Positions 1 through 7,921 are shown, numbered from the stretch's first letter. The stretch: DNA of 64,000 nucleotides from Micromonospora inositola (GCF_900090285.1 NZ_LT607754.1:1178001-1242000); one strand, 5' to 3'. Notes: generated by a model from the letters alone, not told the origin. Numbers and translations: made by a program.

Positions 1-84
1 CTCCGACTACGCCTGACCGGAACGGCGCGGACCAAGCACCCCTGACGGGTCGAGCGTCCGCGCCTCTCCCCTCCCCCACCCGCT

Positions 85-102
85 TTGACACGTACGTGTC
101 AA
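85..102. promoter_or_regulatory. Palindrome copy 1, TTGACACGTACGTGTCAA
   Basis: This is a perfect 18-bp palindrome, 22 nt upstream of the GTG start of the FtsK-like gene. Identical 16-bp cores occur at 2261-2276 and 6115-6130. Its position before the first gene suits an operator of the transfer/replication operon, and its TTGACA half could also serve as a -35 element, but no clear -10 follows. The role is inference. Confidence 0.65.
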
Positions 103-124
103 CCGACCCACCGGGAGCCCTGCC

Positions 125-1030
125 GTGGACCTCACCGACACCATCGAACTACCCGCCCAGGAGAGCCCGAGCGACCCGCCCGACACGGTGCCGGTCGGCG
201 CTGGCCTGTCCATCTTCGACCCGGTGTTCCTCGGCATCGACGAGTTCGGCCAGGCCGTGTACCTGCCGATGATCTACCGGAACATCCTCATCGGCGGTGA
301 GCCCGGCGCGGGCAAGTCGAGCCTGCTCAACACCATCGTCGGACACGCCGCACTCTGCCCGGACGTGCGGCTGTGCCTGCTGGACGGCAAGCAGGTCGAG
401 CTTGGGCTGTGGGAGGACGCCTGCGACGTGTTCGTCGGCCCGGACCTGAACCACGCGATCCGCACGCTTCGCCGGGTGCAGACGGTAATGGACAACCGGT
501 ACGCCTTCCTCAAAGCGAGCCGTCGCCGCAAGATCGGCCCCAACGACGTGTTCGGTCAGATCCTCGTCGCCTGCGACGAGATCGCCTACTTCTCCGCCAC
601 CGCCGGAGACAAGAAGGACCAGGAGCTGTTTCACGCACTGCTGCGCGACATCGTGGCTCGTGGCCGCGCCGTCGGCATCATGGTGGCCGCCGCCACGCAG
701 CGCCCGTCGTCGGACATCATCCCGACCTCGCTGCGGGACATCTTCGCCTGGCGCTTCGCCGGCCGCTGCACCACCGACGTGTCGAGCGACATCGTGCTTG
801 GGCACGGCTGGGCCGCCCGCGGCTACTCCTCCAACACCATCGACCCCAACAACCAGGGCGCCGGCTTCCTCATCGCCGAAGGCGGTATCCCTGCCTTGGT
901 CAAGGCCGCCTACATGACGGACGCCGACATCATCCGGGTCGCCGACTACGCGGCCTGGACCCGCCGGCAAAGCGGCCTCGTCACTCCCACCGAGCGGCAC
1001 GCCACCACTGACATCAAGGCGGCGGCATGA
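125..1030 (+). CDS. FtsK/SpoIIIE (TraB-type) DNA-translocase ATPase of the AICE
   Basis: This 301-residue P-loop ATPase has Walker A GEPGAGKS at about residues 58-65 and a Walker B-like ILVACDE at 146-152, followed by the FtsK-type ATQRPSSDIIPTSLRD segment (about 190-205). It has no membrane segment, so it looks like a soluble motor; the larger TraB pump of such elements may lie outside the window. AICE FtsK-like proteins act on double-stranded DNA during transfer or maintenance. The GTG start at 125 has GGGAG 8 nt upstream. Its stop overlaps the next ATG (ATGA at 1027-1030). Confidence 0.82.
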   Translation: MDLTDTIELPAQESPSDPPDTVPVGAGLSIFDPVFLGIDEFGQAVYLPMIYRNILIGGEPGAGKSSLLNTIVGHAALCPDVRLCLLDGKQVELGLWEDACDVFVGPDLNHAIRTLRRVQTVMDNRYAFLKASRRRKIGPNDVFGQILVACDEIAYFSATAGDKKDQELFHALLRDIVARGRAVGIMVAAATQRPSSDIIPTSLRDIFAWRFAGRCTTDVSSDIVLGHGWAARGYSSNTIDPNNQGAGFLIAEGGIPALVKAAYMTDADIIRVADYAAWTRRQSGLVTPTERHATTDIKAAA

Positions 1031-1209
1031 ACACCACGACCGTTCCGACTCGGGTCCTGGACCTGGTGCTCGTCGGCACCGGCGAGGACATCGCCGCACT
1101 CACCGCCATCGCCCGCCACGCGGGCGCGCTCATCTTCCGCTCCGCACCCACTGCCACCGACGACGGCCGGCAGCGGGTGTTCCTCCGGCTCCACCTGCAC
1201 CACCGATAG
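1027..1209 (+). CDS. Small AICE protein of unknown function
   Basis: This 60-residue protein starts at an ATG overlapping the stop of the ATPase gene by 4 nt, so it is probably translated by coupling. The middle reads as one amphipathic helix (EDIAALTAIARHAGALIF) between two short strands, an alpha/beta fold of the size of a ferredoxin-like half. I do not recognise a named family; similar small ORFs are common behind FtsK-like genes of AICEs. A hairpin at 1216-1265 follows it. Confidence 0.6.
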   Translation: MNTTTVPTRVLDLVLVGTGEDIAALTAIARHAGALIFRSAPTATDDGRQRVFLRLHLHHR

Positions 1210-1215
1210 AGGAAC

Positions 1216-1265
1216 GGCCGACAGACCGGGACCTGCCCTGAGAAAGCGAACCCGGCCCGTCGGCC
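1216..1265 (+). terminator. Stem-loop in the gap after the 60-aa gene
   Basis: GGCCGAC (1216-1222) pairs with GTCGGCC (1259-1265), and CCGGG (1226-1230) pairs with CCCGG (1251-1255) inside it, leaving a 20-nt loop. No T tract follows. It may be an attenuator or a processing site separating the first two genes from the rest of the operon. Confidence 0.35.
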
Positions 1266-1298
1266 ACCAACCAACGCCCACGAAGGGACGTGGCCGCC

Positions 1299-1817
1299 AT
1301 GAACCCTACCCAAGAACAGCCCCACACTCCCGGCGCGCTGGCCGACCTGACCCCGGCCGAAACCCTGCGCTGCGCCGCCCGCTACCTCGAACTGCACGGC
1401 TGGACGCAAGGCGTCTACTACCGCGTCGCCCACGACAGCCCGTTCCCGCAGGCCTGCGTTGCCGGCGCGATCGGCATGGCCGCCCACGGCCGCTGCATCT
1501 GGCTTCCGCACGACGACAAGGCCAAGCCCGGCGTCCGCGACTACACCCGGGCTCTCGACGCCCTCTCCGATTACCTCGACCTCAACGAGTCGCAGTCTCG
1601 GGACGCCGAGGACGAAGACCCGACCTGCCCCCTGTCCTGGAATGACCGTCCCGGCCAGACCGCCGAGCAGGTCATCACGACCCTGCGCGCCGCCGCCGAC
1701 GACTACGACTGGTCGCACACCACCGAGGACGACCTCGAAACCTACGCCGACGCGTGCGCGTGGGCGGACAAGCACACCACCCGTGAGGGCTTCCTCGCCT
1801 GGCTCGGTGCCCGATGA
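1299..1817 (+). CDS. DUF6197 family protein, first of two
   Basis: The 172-residue product has the DUF6197 pattern: LRCAARYLELHGWTQG at about residues 23-38, a CVAGAIG segment, a central helix with DALSDYLDL, then WNDRPGQTAEQVITTLRAAADDYD. The family is frequent in actinobacterial plasmids and AICEs; its function is unknown. I chose ATG 1299 because GAAGGGA ends 10 nt upstream; an in-frame GTG at 1290 sits too close to that ribosome site. The stop overlaps the next gene (ATGA, 1814-1817), whose product is a diverged paralogue. Confidence 0.72.
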   Translation: MNPTQEQPHTPGALADLTPAETLRCAARYLELHGWTQGVYYRVAHDSPFPQACVAGAIGMAAHGRCIWLPHDDKAKPGVRDYTRALDALSDYLDLNESQSRDAEDEDPTCPLSWNDRPGQTAEQVITTLRAAADDYDWSHTTEDDLETYADACAWADKHTTREGFLAWLGAR

Positions 1818-2236
1818 GCACCGTCGCCGCCCTCCCGACCGGCAACGTCCACGCGATCCTCGATCGCGCCGCCCTCTACCTGGGCCGCCACGGCTGGACC
1901 CCGACGGGTCTCTACGAGGGGCACGACGACTGCACCACCAAGTGCGCCTGTCACCGCACCGGCACCTACCCCGCGTCGATCCTCGACGCGATCCGGGCTG
2001 CCGTGTTCGGCCAACCCCGCTGGTACCTCACCGGCATCACCGACGCCGACCGGCACACCTACAGCGCCGCCGTCGAGTGGTTCAACACCTACCTCATCGC
2101 GGTCGGCCACGCCGGCCTGCACGCCCCGGTCTTCGCCTGGGAGAGCACCCCCGGCCGCACGCCGGCCGACGTCATCGAGGCGCTCTGCGCCGCCGCCATC
2201 GCCTACCGCCGACACATTATCCGGAGGGCCGCATGA
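1814..2236 (+). CDS. DUF6197 family protein, second of two
   Basis: This 140-residue protein is paralogous to its upstream neighbour: ILDRAALYLGRHGWTPTGLYEGH matches the RHGW segment, SILDAIRAAVFGQ matches the CVAGAIG segment, and WESTPGRTPADVIEALCAAAIAYR matches the C-terminal helix. It adds a C-x3-C-x-C group (DDCTTKCACH), which the first copy lacks and which could bind a metal. It is coupled to both neighbours by ATGA overlaps. Function unknown; the tandem pair suggests duplication within the element. Confidence 0.68.
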   Translation: MSTVAALPTGNVHAILDRAALYLGRHGWTPTGLYEGHDDCTTKCACHRTGTYPASILDAIRAAVFGQPRWYLTGITDADRHTYSAAVEWFNTYLIAVGHAGLHAPVFAWESTPGRTPADVIEALCAAAIAYRRHIIRRAA

Positions 2237-3354
2237 GCACCGCCGCCCACATCACCGACGTGACACGTACGTGTCAAAACGACATCTCCACCGCCGCGCT
2301 GATCGGCGCACTCGAATCCGCCTGGGCCGCCATCCGCGGCCGGCACTCCGAGGTTCCGGCGGCGGTAATCGTCGTCGGCTCCGGCTCTCCCGCCAAGCCC
2401 AATCAGGGCATGAAGTGGGGCCACTTCGCCGCGCTGCGCTGGCAGGCCGGGGACAACCAGCTCCCCGAAATCCTCATCTCCGGTGAGGGCCTGGGCCGCG
2501 AGCCCGAGGCCGTGTTCACCACGCTGCTGCACGAAGCAACTCACGCCCTGGCCGACGTGCGGGGCATCCAGGACACCTCCCGTCAGGGCCGCTGGCACAA
2601 CAAGAAGTTCGCCACCCTCGCGGCCGAACTCGGCTTGTCCGCCACCAAGGACGACAAACTCGGCTACTCGCCCTGCACCCTGACCGACCTCACCCGCGCC
2701 CGCTACCGGACGGTCATCGCTGACCTTTCCGAGGCGCTGCGCTTCTACCGCCATCCCGAACCGACCGGGGAAGGCAAGTCCCGCACGAACAACAACAACG
2801 GCGTCTCGTGCGAGTGCGAGTGCCCCCGCAAGCTGCGCATCTCCAAGGCGGCTTTCGAGGAAGGCCCGATCGTCTGCGCCGTCTGCGGCGCCGCGTTCCT
2901 GCCCGAGGACATCGACCGCGACACCTACGAACACCCCACCTTCGCCACCGGCACCCCGGCCGGCGACGACCACGACAAGGGCGACGACTCGGAGGACGAC
3001 GACCCGATGGTCTTCTACGACCCCACAGGCGAGCGCTTCGGCCTGCCGACCTACCCCTTCAAGCTCGCCCCGGACGGACTGCTGACCCGTCGCCAACTCC
3101 GCGACCGACAGCTGCGCCCCGGCGGCCAGGAAGCCGCCGCGCAGCTTCTCTGGCGTCGCGGTAAGCGCGTCGCCTACCTGTTCCGTCTCGACCTGGCGTT
3201 GCCCAAGCGCACCGCCACACCCGCCCAATGGGCGGCCATCACCAAGGCGCTCACCGCGCGGCGTACCTGCCCCGACTGCGGTCAGGTCAAGCCCTACTAC
3301 ATCCCCCGCCGTACCGGCGTCTGCCTCGACTGCACCCCGGGAGGTGCCGAATGA
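2233..3354 (+). CDS. SprT-like HEATH zinc metalloprotein with zinc ribbons
   Basis: The 373-residue protein has a metalloprotease motif LLHEATHALADVRG at about residues 98-111, with a downstream RWHNKKF that could supply the third zinc ligand as in SprT/minigluzincin folds. Two cysteine pairs follow (CECECP and CAVC, about 196-220), then an acidic linker, and the C-terminus has CPDCGQ and CLDC. These suggest zinc ribbons for nucleic-acid contact. SprT-type proteases cleave DNA-bound proteins, which would fit a protein on an element that nicks and transports DNA, but that is inference. ATG 2233 is coupled to the previous stop and has CGGAGG upstream. Palindrome copy 2 lies in codons 10-15. Confidence 0.65.
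   Translation: MSTAAHITDVTRTCQNDISTAALIGALESAWAAIRGRHSEVPAAVIVVGSGSPAKPNQGMKWGHFAALRWQAGDNQLPEILISGEGLGREPEAVFTTLLHEATHALADVRGIQDTSRQGRWHNKKFATLAAELGLSATKDDKLGYSPCTLTDLTRARYRTVIADLSEALRFYRHPEPTGEGKSRTNNNNGVSCECECPRKLRISKAAFEEGPIVCAVCGAAFLPEDIDRDTYEHPTFATGTPAGDDHDKGDDSEDDDPMVFYDPTGERFGLPTYPFKLAPDGLLTRRQLRDRQLRPGGQEAAAQLLWRRGKRVAYLFRLDLALPKRTATPAQWAAITKALTARRTCPDCGQVKPYYIPRRTGVCLDCTPGGAE
2261..2276. promoter_or_regulatory. Palindrome copy 2, TGACACGTACGTGTCA
   Basis: This 16-bp perfect palindrome is identical to the cores of copies 1 and 3. It lies inside the metalloprotein gene, 28 nt after its start codon, where it encodes part of VTRTCQ. A regulator bound here could block transcription from upstream or control an internal promoter. 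Confidence 0.6.
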
Positions 3355-3644
3355 CCGCCTCGGCTGTGAACACTGCCGCGCAACAGCGAATGACGCCTGA
3401 CGACTACGTCGTCACCGCCATCGCGAGCGACTTCGCCGACCATGGTCGGCTGGCCCTCGACTCGTTCCTGTCCGGCTACTACGCCGAGTCGATTCGCATC
3501 ATCCACGAAGCCCACCTCGCCGAGTGCACCGCCAGCGACGGCGACCTCTGCTTGACCTGCGAGGCCATCCGTGCCGGACTCGTCGGCATCCTCGCCGAGC
3601 GACGCTCCGCCGCCAGCCTCAACACCCCCACGGCGGCGTCATGA
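3351..3644 (+). CDS. Small AICE protein of unknown function
   Basis: The 97-residue product starts at an ATG coupled to the previous stop (ATGA, 3351-3354) with GGGAGG upstream. It is largely helical, with DDYVVTAIASDFADHGRLALDSFLSGYYAESIRIIHEAH, then a C-x6-7-C-x2-C group (ECTASDGDLCLTC) that could hold a metal. I recognise no named family. The next gene is again coupled by ATGA. Confidence 0.6.
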   Translation: MTASAVNTAAQQRMTPDDYVVTAIASDFADHGRLALDSFLSGYYAESIRIIHEAHLAECTASDGDLCLTCEAIRAGLVGILAERRSAASLNTPTAAS

Positions 3645-4525
3645 CCACGAACTCTCGACCCTCGCGCGGCTGGTCATACCTCGGCCTGATCCTCGGCGGA
3701 CTCGTGTCCGTTGCGGCCAACATCGCTCATTCGTTCATCGCCCCGGATGGGGCACCTGAGAACTGGAAGCCGGAACTCGGCGCGGTCGTCTCCTCGATCG
3801 TCTGGCCGCTGTTCCTGTTCATCGCTATCGAGATCCTTGCCCGCACGCCTTGGCCGACCGGCTGGGGCTGGAACGTGCTGCGCTGGGTCGGGCTGCCGCC
3901 CGTCGCCCTGGTCGCCGCGTTCGTGTCCTACCGGCACTTGTCTGGGCTGCTCGACCACTACAACGAGGAAACCCTCGTCGTCTGGTTCGGTCCCCTCGCC
4001 GTCGATGGCCTGATGCTCATGGCCACCGCCGCGCTACTCGCCACCAGGCACACCACCCGGCCAACCGATCTCGTCCCGGCACCCACGCCGGCCACCACCG
4101 CCGAGGCCCCGTCACTCGACATCCCCGCCTCGCCGCTGGTCCGCCCGGCCGCCGCGACCCCGGCCACCAACCCCGCACCCAACACCGAACCCGCCAACGA
4201 ACCCATCGCCCTGCCCACCTCTGGCAAGGACACCGACACCCCGACGACGGTCGAGCCCACCCCGGACACCACCGAGAAGGATCCGACCGCGGCACCCGTC
4301 GCGACTACGGCTGCGAAGACCGGACCCGCGCCGGCACTGCTGCCCGGTGCCCGCATCATCGCCACGGCCCACGAGAAGGCCCACGGTGAGCCCATCACCG
4401 CCGGCCAGCTCGCCGTAAGGCTGCGCGTACCCACCACCACGGCCGCCGACATCCTGACGGCCCTCAACAACCCACCCACCATCAACCGACCGCACAACGG
4501 CACCGCCGTCGGAGCCACCGCGTGA
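3641..4525 (+). CDS. DUF2637 family membrane protein
   Basis: The N-terminal 130 residues hold about four membrane segments (GLILGGLVSVAANIAHSF, SIVWPLFLFIAIEILA, LRWVGLPPVALVAAFVSYR, FGPLAVDGLMLMATAALLA), as in DUF2637 proteins that lie beside rep genes in actinobacterial plasmids. A Pro/Ala/Thr-rich linker of about 100 residues leads to a C-terminal helix-turn-helix-like stretch (GEPITAGQLAVRLRVPTTTAADILTAL). It may act in plasmid spread or anchor element DNA at the membrane; this is inference. The ATG is coupled to the upstream stop, and the stop overlaps the GTG start of the rep gene. Confidence 0.72.
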   Translation: MTTNSRPSRGWSYLGLILGGLVSVAANIAHSFIAPDGAPENWKPELGAVVSSIVWPLFLFIAIEILARTPWPTGWGWNVLRWVGLPPVALVAAFVSYRHLSGLLDHYNEETLVVWFGPLAVDGLMLMATAALLATRHTTRPTDLVPAPTPATTAEAPSLDIPASPLVRPAAATPATNPAPNTEPANEPIALPTSGKDTDTPTTVEPTPDTTEKDPTAAPVATTAAKTGPAPALLPGARIIATAHEKAHGEPITAGQLAVRLRVPTTTAADILTALNNPPTINRPHNGTAVGATA

Positions 4526-6117
4526 CCTCCTCGACGCTGGCTCTCGCGCCCGAAACCACCACGGTTTCGGGCACGGGAGCCTACGCCGACGCAGACACCG
4601 GCTACTGGCCCTGGGCTGCCCCCACCACCGGCCCCCGCGACCTGGCCGCCGACGGCTGGGTACGCGGCCACGACCCCCGCACCGTCGCCTCCGGCCGCGC
4701 CCGCGCCCAGGATCCCGACTACCCCGACTGGCTGGGCCACGTCCGCGCGGCTGCCGCCTGCAAGCACCCCATCCGGCTCGCCGGGCAAATCCACGTCAAC
4801 GACACCGACGGCAACCGCATGGCCACCATCGACACCGAGGACATGCCGGACGGCGCGATCTACACTCCCTGCGGCAACCGCCGCGCCTCCGTCTGCCCGT
4901 CCTGCGCCGAGGTCTACCGCCGCGACACCTTCCACCTCATCAAAGCCGGGCTGCAAGGTGACCGGTGGGGACTGCCGCCGCTGCACGAACACATCGCCAT
5001 CTTCCTCACCGCCACCGCACCCTCATTCGGCCCGGTTCACCACCGCGTGGTCAAGGTCCACGCCGCGGACTGCCGCCGCAAGGACGGCTGCACCTGCCGC
5101 GCCTCGGTGTGCCACCCGTTCGGCCGTACCTGCCCGCACGGCGTCGAGCTGCGCTGCGGCCAGCGCCACAAGGCCGGAGACACCCAACTCGGGCAGCCGC
5201 TCTGCCTGGACTGCTACGACCACGCCGGCCAGGTCGTCTGGAACCACGAAGCCCCCGAACTGTGGCGCCGCACCATCCAGCAAGCCGACCGCGAGCTACG
5301 CCGCCTCGGCCGCGCCCACGGCGTCGAACTGCGCCGCCGCTACATCAAGGTCTACGAGTTCCAGGTACGCGGCGTCATCCACTACCACGCCCTCATCCGC
5401 CTGGACGGCGAGCACCCCGACTGCCCCGGCACGATCGTCCCGCCGCCGGCGGTCATCACCCGGCAGATGTTCGCCGAAGCCGTGGGAACCGCCTTCGTCA
5501 AGACGGCCTACACCTCCGCGCCGCATCCAGCCAACGACGGCCAAGGATGGCGGATCGCCTGGGGCGACAAGGGCCTCGACATCAAGCACGTCAACGCCCC
5601 CGGCGGCGAAGTCAACCTCGCCCAAATCACCGGCTACATCGCCAAGTACGTCACCAAGAGCACCGAAGTAACCGGCCTCAACCTCCGCCGCGTCGACGAC
5701 CTCTCCGTGGAAATCCACGGCAACCCGCGCACACACCTCGGCCGGCTCATCCGCGCCTGCTGGGACCTCGGCGAACACCCCGACTACAACCGGCTCCGCC
5801 GCTGGGCCCACCAGTTCGGCTACGGCGGCCACATCACCACCAAGAGCCGCGCCTTCTCCGTCACCCTCGGCTTCATCCGCCACCAGCGCACCATCTGGCG
5901 ACGCACCGAAGGCCACCCCCACACCTGGGACGACGAGCAGACCGAGCGGGTCATCTACGAACTCGGCTACCAGGCCACCGGCTGGATCAGCACCGGAGAC
6001 GCCCTCCTCGCCAACACCGCCGCCGCCCTGGCCCGCGCCCGACACCAAGCCGGCCTCGACGCCCTGGCCGACGAGCTGGCCGCCCGCACCACCGCCGGTC
6101 AACCCGCCGCCGCTTGA
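4522..6117 (+). CDS. repSA: RepSA-type rolling-circle replication initiator
   Basis: The 531-residue product matches the RepSA family of pSAM2-like elements. It has a cysteine cluster (CGNRRASVCPSC, about residues 117-128), a motif I-like FLTATAPS, the HUH-type metal-binding motif in RGVIHYHALIRL (H287, H289) and a motif III region GYIAKYVTKS (about 371-380) with the candidate nicking tyrosine. It would nick the double-strand origin of the excised circle. The GTG start overlaps the DUF2637 stop (GTGA). The TGA stop (6115-6117) lies inside palindrome copy 3. Confidence 0.85.
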   Translation: MTSSTLALAPETTTVSGTGAYADADTGYWPWAAPTTGPRDLAADGWVRGHDPRTVASGRARAQDPDYPDWLGHVRAAAACKHPIRLAGQIHVNDTDGNRMATIDTEDMPDGAIYTPCGNRRASVCPSCAEVYRRDTFHLIKAGLQGDRWGLPPLHEHIAIFLTATAPSFGPVHHRVVKVHAADCRRKDGCTCRASVCHPFGRTCPHGVELRCGQRHKAGDTQLGQPLCLDCYDHAGQVVWNHEAPELWRRTIQQADRELRRLGRAHGVELRRRYIKVYEFQVRGVIHYHALIRLDGEHPDCPGTIVPPPAVITRQMFAEAVGTAFVKTAYTSAPHPANDGQGWRIAWGDKGLDIKHVNAPGGEVNLAQITGYIAKYVTKSTEVTGLNLRRVDDLSVEIHGNPRTHLGRLIRACWDLGEHPDYNRLRRWAHQFGYGGHITTKSRAFSVTLGFIRHQRTIWRRTEGHPHTWDDEQTERVIYELGYQATGWISTGDALLANTAAALARARHQAGLDALADELAARTTAGQPAAA

Positions 6118-6131
6118 CACGTACGTGTCAA
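6114..6131. promoter_or_regulatory. Palindrome copy 3, TTGACACGTACGTGTCAA
   Basis: This is identical to copy 1 over 18 bp. It begins at the repSA stop codon and lies about 85 nt before the next gene, so it separates the transfer/replication operon from the small gene-xis-int operon. It is a candidate operator for that second operon. Confidence 0.65.
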
Positions 6132-6216
6132 CACCCGTGATCCCGGTTCTTTGACAACTCCACAGAGGACAAGCGAACACGCCACCCCGGCCACCCACAA
6201 CCAGGAAGGAACGTCG

Positions 6217-6435
6217 ATGGCCGACGCCCGGCCCATGCCGCTACTTCAGGTTCGGGTCATCGCCGACCCGGATCACGCCCAGGTCGTCATCGCCGAAGTC
6301 GCCCAGCGAGCACGGCAACTGCTCGGACCTGGCGTCGCAATCCGAACTCAGACCCGGTCCGCACGCCGGACCGGATATGTCCGCCTCTACCTCACGGCCA
6401 GCGAAAGGAGAGCCGATGACGATAGCCACCACTGA
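6217..6435 (+). CDS. Small AICE protein upstream of xis
   Basis: The 72-residue product starts at ATG 6217, 7 nt after AGGAAGGAA. It alternates strand and helix: LLQVRVIADPDHAQVVIAEVAQRARQLL, then IRTQTRSARRTGYVRLYLTAS, a beta-alpha-beta-beta order like a small ferredoxin fold. Short proteins of this kind commonly precede xis in AICEs, but I know no function. It overlaps xis by 20 nt. Confidence 0.6.
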   Translation: MADARPMPLLQVRVIADPDHAQVVIAEVAQRARQLLGPGVAIRTQTRSARRTGYVRLYLTASERRADDDSHH

Positions 6436-6616
6436 ACCGCTCTGGACCATCGAGGAGGTATCAGCGTTCCTACGCATCCCGGTAGACACCCTCTATCAAT
6501 GGCGGTCCCGTCGCACCGGCCCTCGCGCCTTCAAGGTCGGCCGGCACCTCCGCTACGACCCGGCCGAGGTCCGGTCCTGGCTGACCGGGCAAGGGGGCGA
6601 CGATGGCCGTAGATGA
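6416..6616 (+). CDS. xis: Excisionase, MerR-like winged helix
   Basis: The 66-residue protein has the excisionase helix-turn-helix core LWTIEEVSAFLRIPVDTLYQWRSR, followed by the wing GPRAFKVGRHLRYDPAEVRSWL. Such proteins bend DNA at the attachment site and direct the integrase toward excision. ATG 6416 follows AAAGGAG with good spacing. The gene ends inside the start of int (overlap 6603-6616), so the two are co-translated, as in pSAM2-like elements. Confidence 0.88.
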   Translation: MTIATTEPLWTIEEVSAFLRIPVDTLYQWRSRRTGPRAFKVGRHLRYDPAEVRSWLTGQGGDDGRR

Positions 6617-7859
6617 CCTGTGGTACCTCACCAAGCGCGGCCCCGACGGAGAGCGGGTGAAGTCAAAGCGCCACGGCCGGGGGAAGCGCTGGCGCTGCCG
6701 CTACGAAGATGCCAGCGGTCGTCCCCGAACCCGCTTCTTTGACCGCAAGGCCGACGCCGACGCATGGGACAAGAAGGCGAGCAGCGGCACCGCCGAGGAA
6801 ACCCAGGTGGACCAGGGCGAGCGGCGCACGACCTTCCACGACTACGCGGAACGGTGGCGACTGTCCCGCCAGATCGGGCAGGCACTCGACTACCAGCGCC
6901 ACATCGAATCCCGGCTACGCCACCACCACTATCCGCATTTCGGCCATCGACCGATCCGCGCGATCACCGTCACGGACGTCCTGGAGTGGGTCGCCAAGCT
7001 GCTACAAAACAACGTCGCCCAGTCCTCGGTGAAGACCTACTTCGACCTGTTGAACAACATCATGAACTCGGCCGTGGCCGACAAGGTGATACCCGACAAC
7101 CCCTGCAAATCGATCCGGCTATTCGCGATCCTGCGGGGCTTCTCCCGCGCACCGAAGTGGGTGCCGACCGATGACGACGTGCTCGCCCTGGTCGACGTGG
7201 TGCCGGACGAATATCAGGCAGCCATCTGGGCGGGCGCCGGCGAGGGAATGAGACTCGGCGAAGTCCTCGGCCTGGAGGACAGCACGCGGTGCATCGACCC
7301 GGAACGCCAGGAAGTCCACGTGGTTCAGCAACTGCGGTTTCACAAGGCCACCTACGGCGGCTTCTACCTGGCCCCCCCGAAGGCTGGCTCAGTCGGAGAC
7401 GTGGACCTGGACGACCACGTCTCGGCGGTCTTCGCGGAACACGTCCGCAAGTACCCGCCCGTCCTAGTCGAGCTGCCCGACGTCACCGCGGGCACGCCTG
7501 ACCCCGGCAAGGAACCCAAGCGGCGCTTGGTCCCGCTGCTGTTCACCGACGACCAGGGCCGACCGATCCACGACCAACGGTGGTCCGACCTGTGGCAGAC
7601 CTGGCGCAAGGCCGCCGGCTGGCCCGACGAAGGCACCTTCCACTCCCTGCGGCACTACTTCGCCACCCGCCTTATCACCTCGGGTGCCGACCCAACCGAC
7701 GTGCAGAACGCGCTACGTCACTCCAGCCTGCGGATCACGCTGGAGACCTACGTTCACTGGTGGCCCAAGAAAGACCGCCGCCGCAACATCATCAGCAGCG
7801 CGCTTCGCGACGCGAGCGCCAAGCGGCAGCGCTCCCCGGAGAACCAAGATCAGCACTGA
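6603..7859 (+). CDS. int: Tyrosine recombinase (AICE integrase)
   Basis: The 418-residue integrase has an N-terminal arm-binding region, a core-binding domain (about residues 75-180) and a catalytic domain with all expected residues: R217 (GMRLGE), K270 (LAPPK), H347-x2-R350 (HSLRHYFATR), H373 and the nucleophile Y383 (LETYVHWW). It lies 62 nt from the 3' end of a tRNA-Ala gene, the presumed attachment site, and overlaps xis by 14 nt. An inverted repeat spans its stop codon. No residue is missing, so the enzyme should be active. Confidence 0.93.
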   Translation: MAVDDLWYLTKRGPDGERVKSKRHGRGKRWRCRYEDASGRPRTRFFDRKADADAWDKKASSGTAEETQVDQGERRTTFHDYAERWRLSRQIGQALDYQRHIESRLRHHHYPHFGHRPIRAITVTDVLEWVAKLLQNNVAQSSVKTYFDLLNNIMNSAVADKVIPDNPCKSIRLFAILRGFSRAPKWVPTDDDVLALVDVVPDEYQAAIWAGAGEGMRLGEVLGLEDSTRCIDPERQEVHVVQQLRFHKATYGGFYLAPPKAGSVGDVDLDDHVSAVFAEHVRKYPPVLVELPDVTAGTPDPGKEPKRRLVPLLFTDDQGRPIHDQRWSDLWQTWRKAAGWPDEGTFHSLRHYFATRLITSGADPTDVQNALRHSSLRITLETYVHWWPKKDRRRNIISSALRDASAKRQRSPENQDQH

Positions 7860-7889
7860 TTTGTACCGGATATGTACTCGCTGATCTTG
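7845..7889. repeat. Inverted repeat across the int stop codon
   Basis: CAAGATCAGC (7845-7854) and GCTGATCTTG (7880-7889) are perfect 10-bp arms around a 25-nt loop. The left arm lies in the last codons of int. It may be the int terminator, or a pair of arm sites for Int/Xis close to the att core. Confidence 0.5.
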
Positions 7890-7892
7890 CTG

Positions 7893-7908
7893 GCAGCGGT
7901 TCCGCTGC
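7893..7908. repeat. Short perfect hairpin between int and the tRNA
   Basis: GCAGCGG, two nt, then CCGCTGC forms a 7-bp stem 14 nt from the tRNA 3' end. There is no T tract. It may be a terminator or part of the attachment region. Confidence 0.4.
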
Positions 7909-7921
7909 TCATCGGTGTTAC

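Larger units (their letters stand above)
1..7921. mobile_element. Right-hand part of an actinomycete integrative and conjugative element (AICE)
   Basis: The order is FtsK-type ATPase, small accessory genes, DUF2637 membrane protein, RepSA-type initiator, small gene, excisionase, tyrosine integrase, then the 3' end of a tRNA gene. This is the standard plan of pSAM2-type elements, which integrate in a tRNA gene, excise, replicate by rolling circle and transfer double-stranded DNA with one FtsK-like pump. The int-proximal end is at the tRNA-Ala 3' terminus (7922). The distal end, and any KorSA/Pra-type regulators, lie left of the window; I found no copy of the tRNA 3' end at positions 1-125. Three identical palindromes bracket and punctuate the main operon. 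Confidence 0.88.

Noticed and set aside
1..84. Left attachment site of the AICE at the window start
   Set aside because: No stretch matching the tRNA-Ala 3' half is present; only short CCCCTGAC similarity near position 39.
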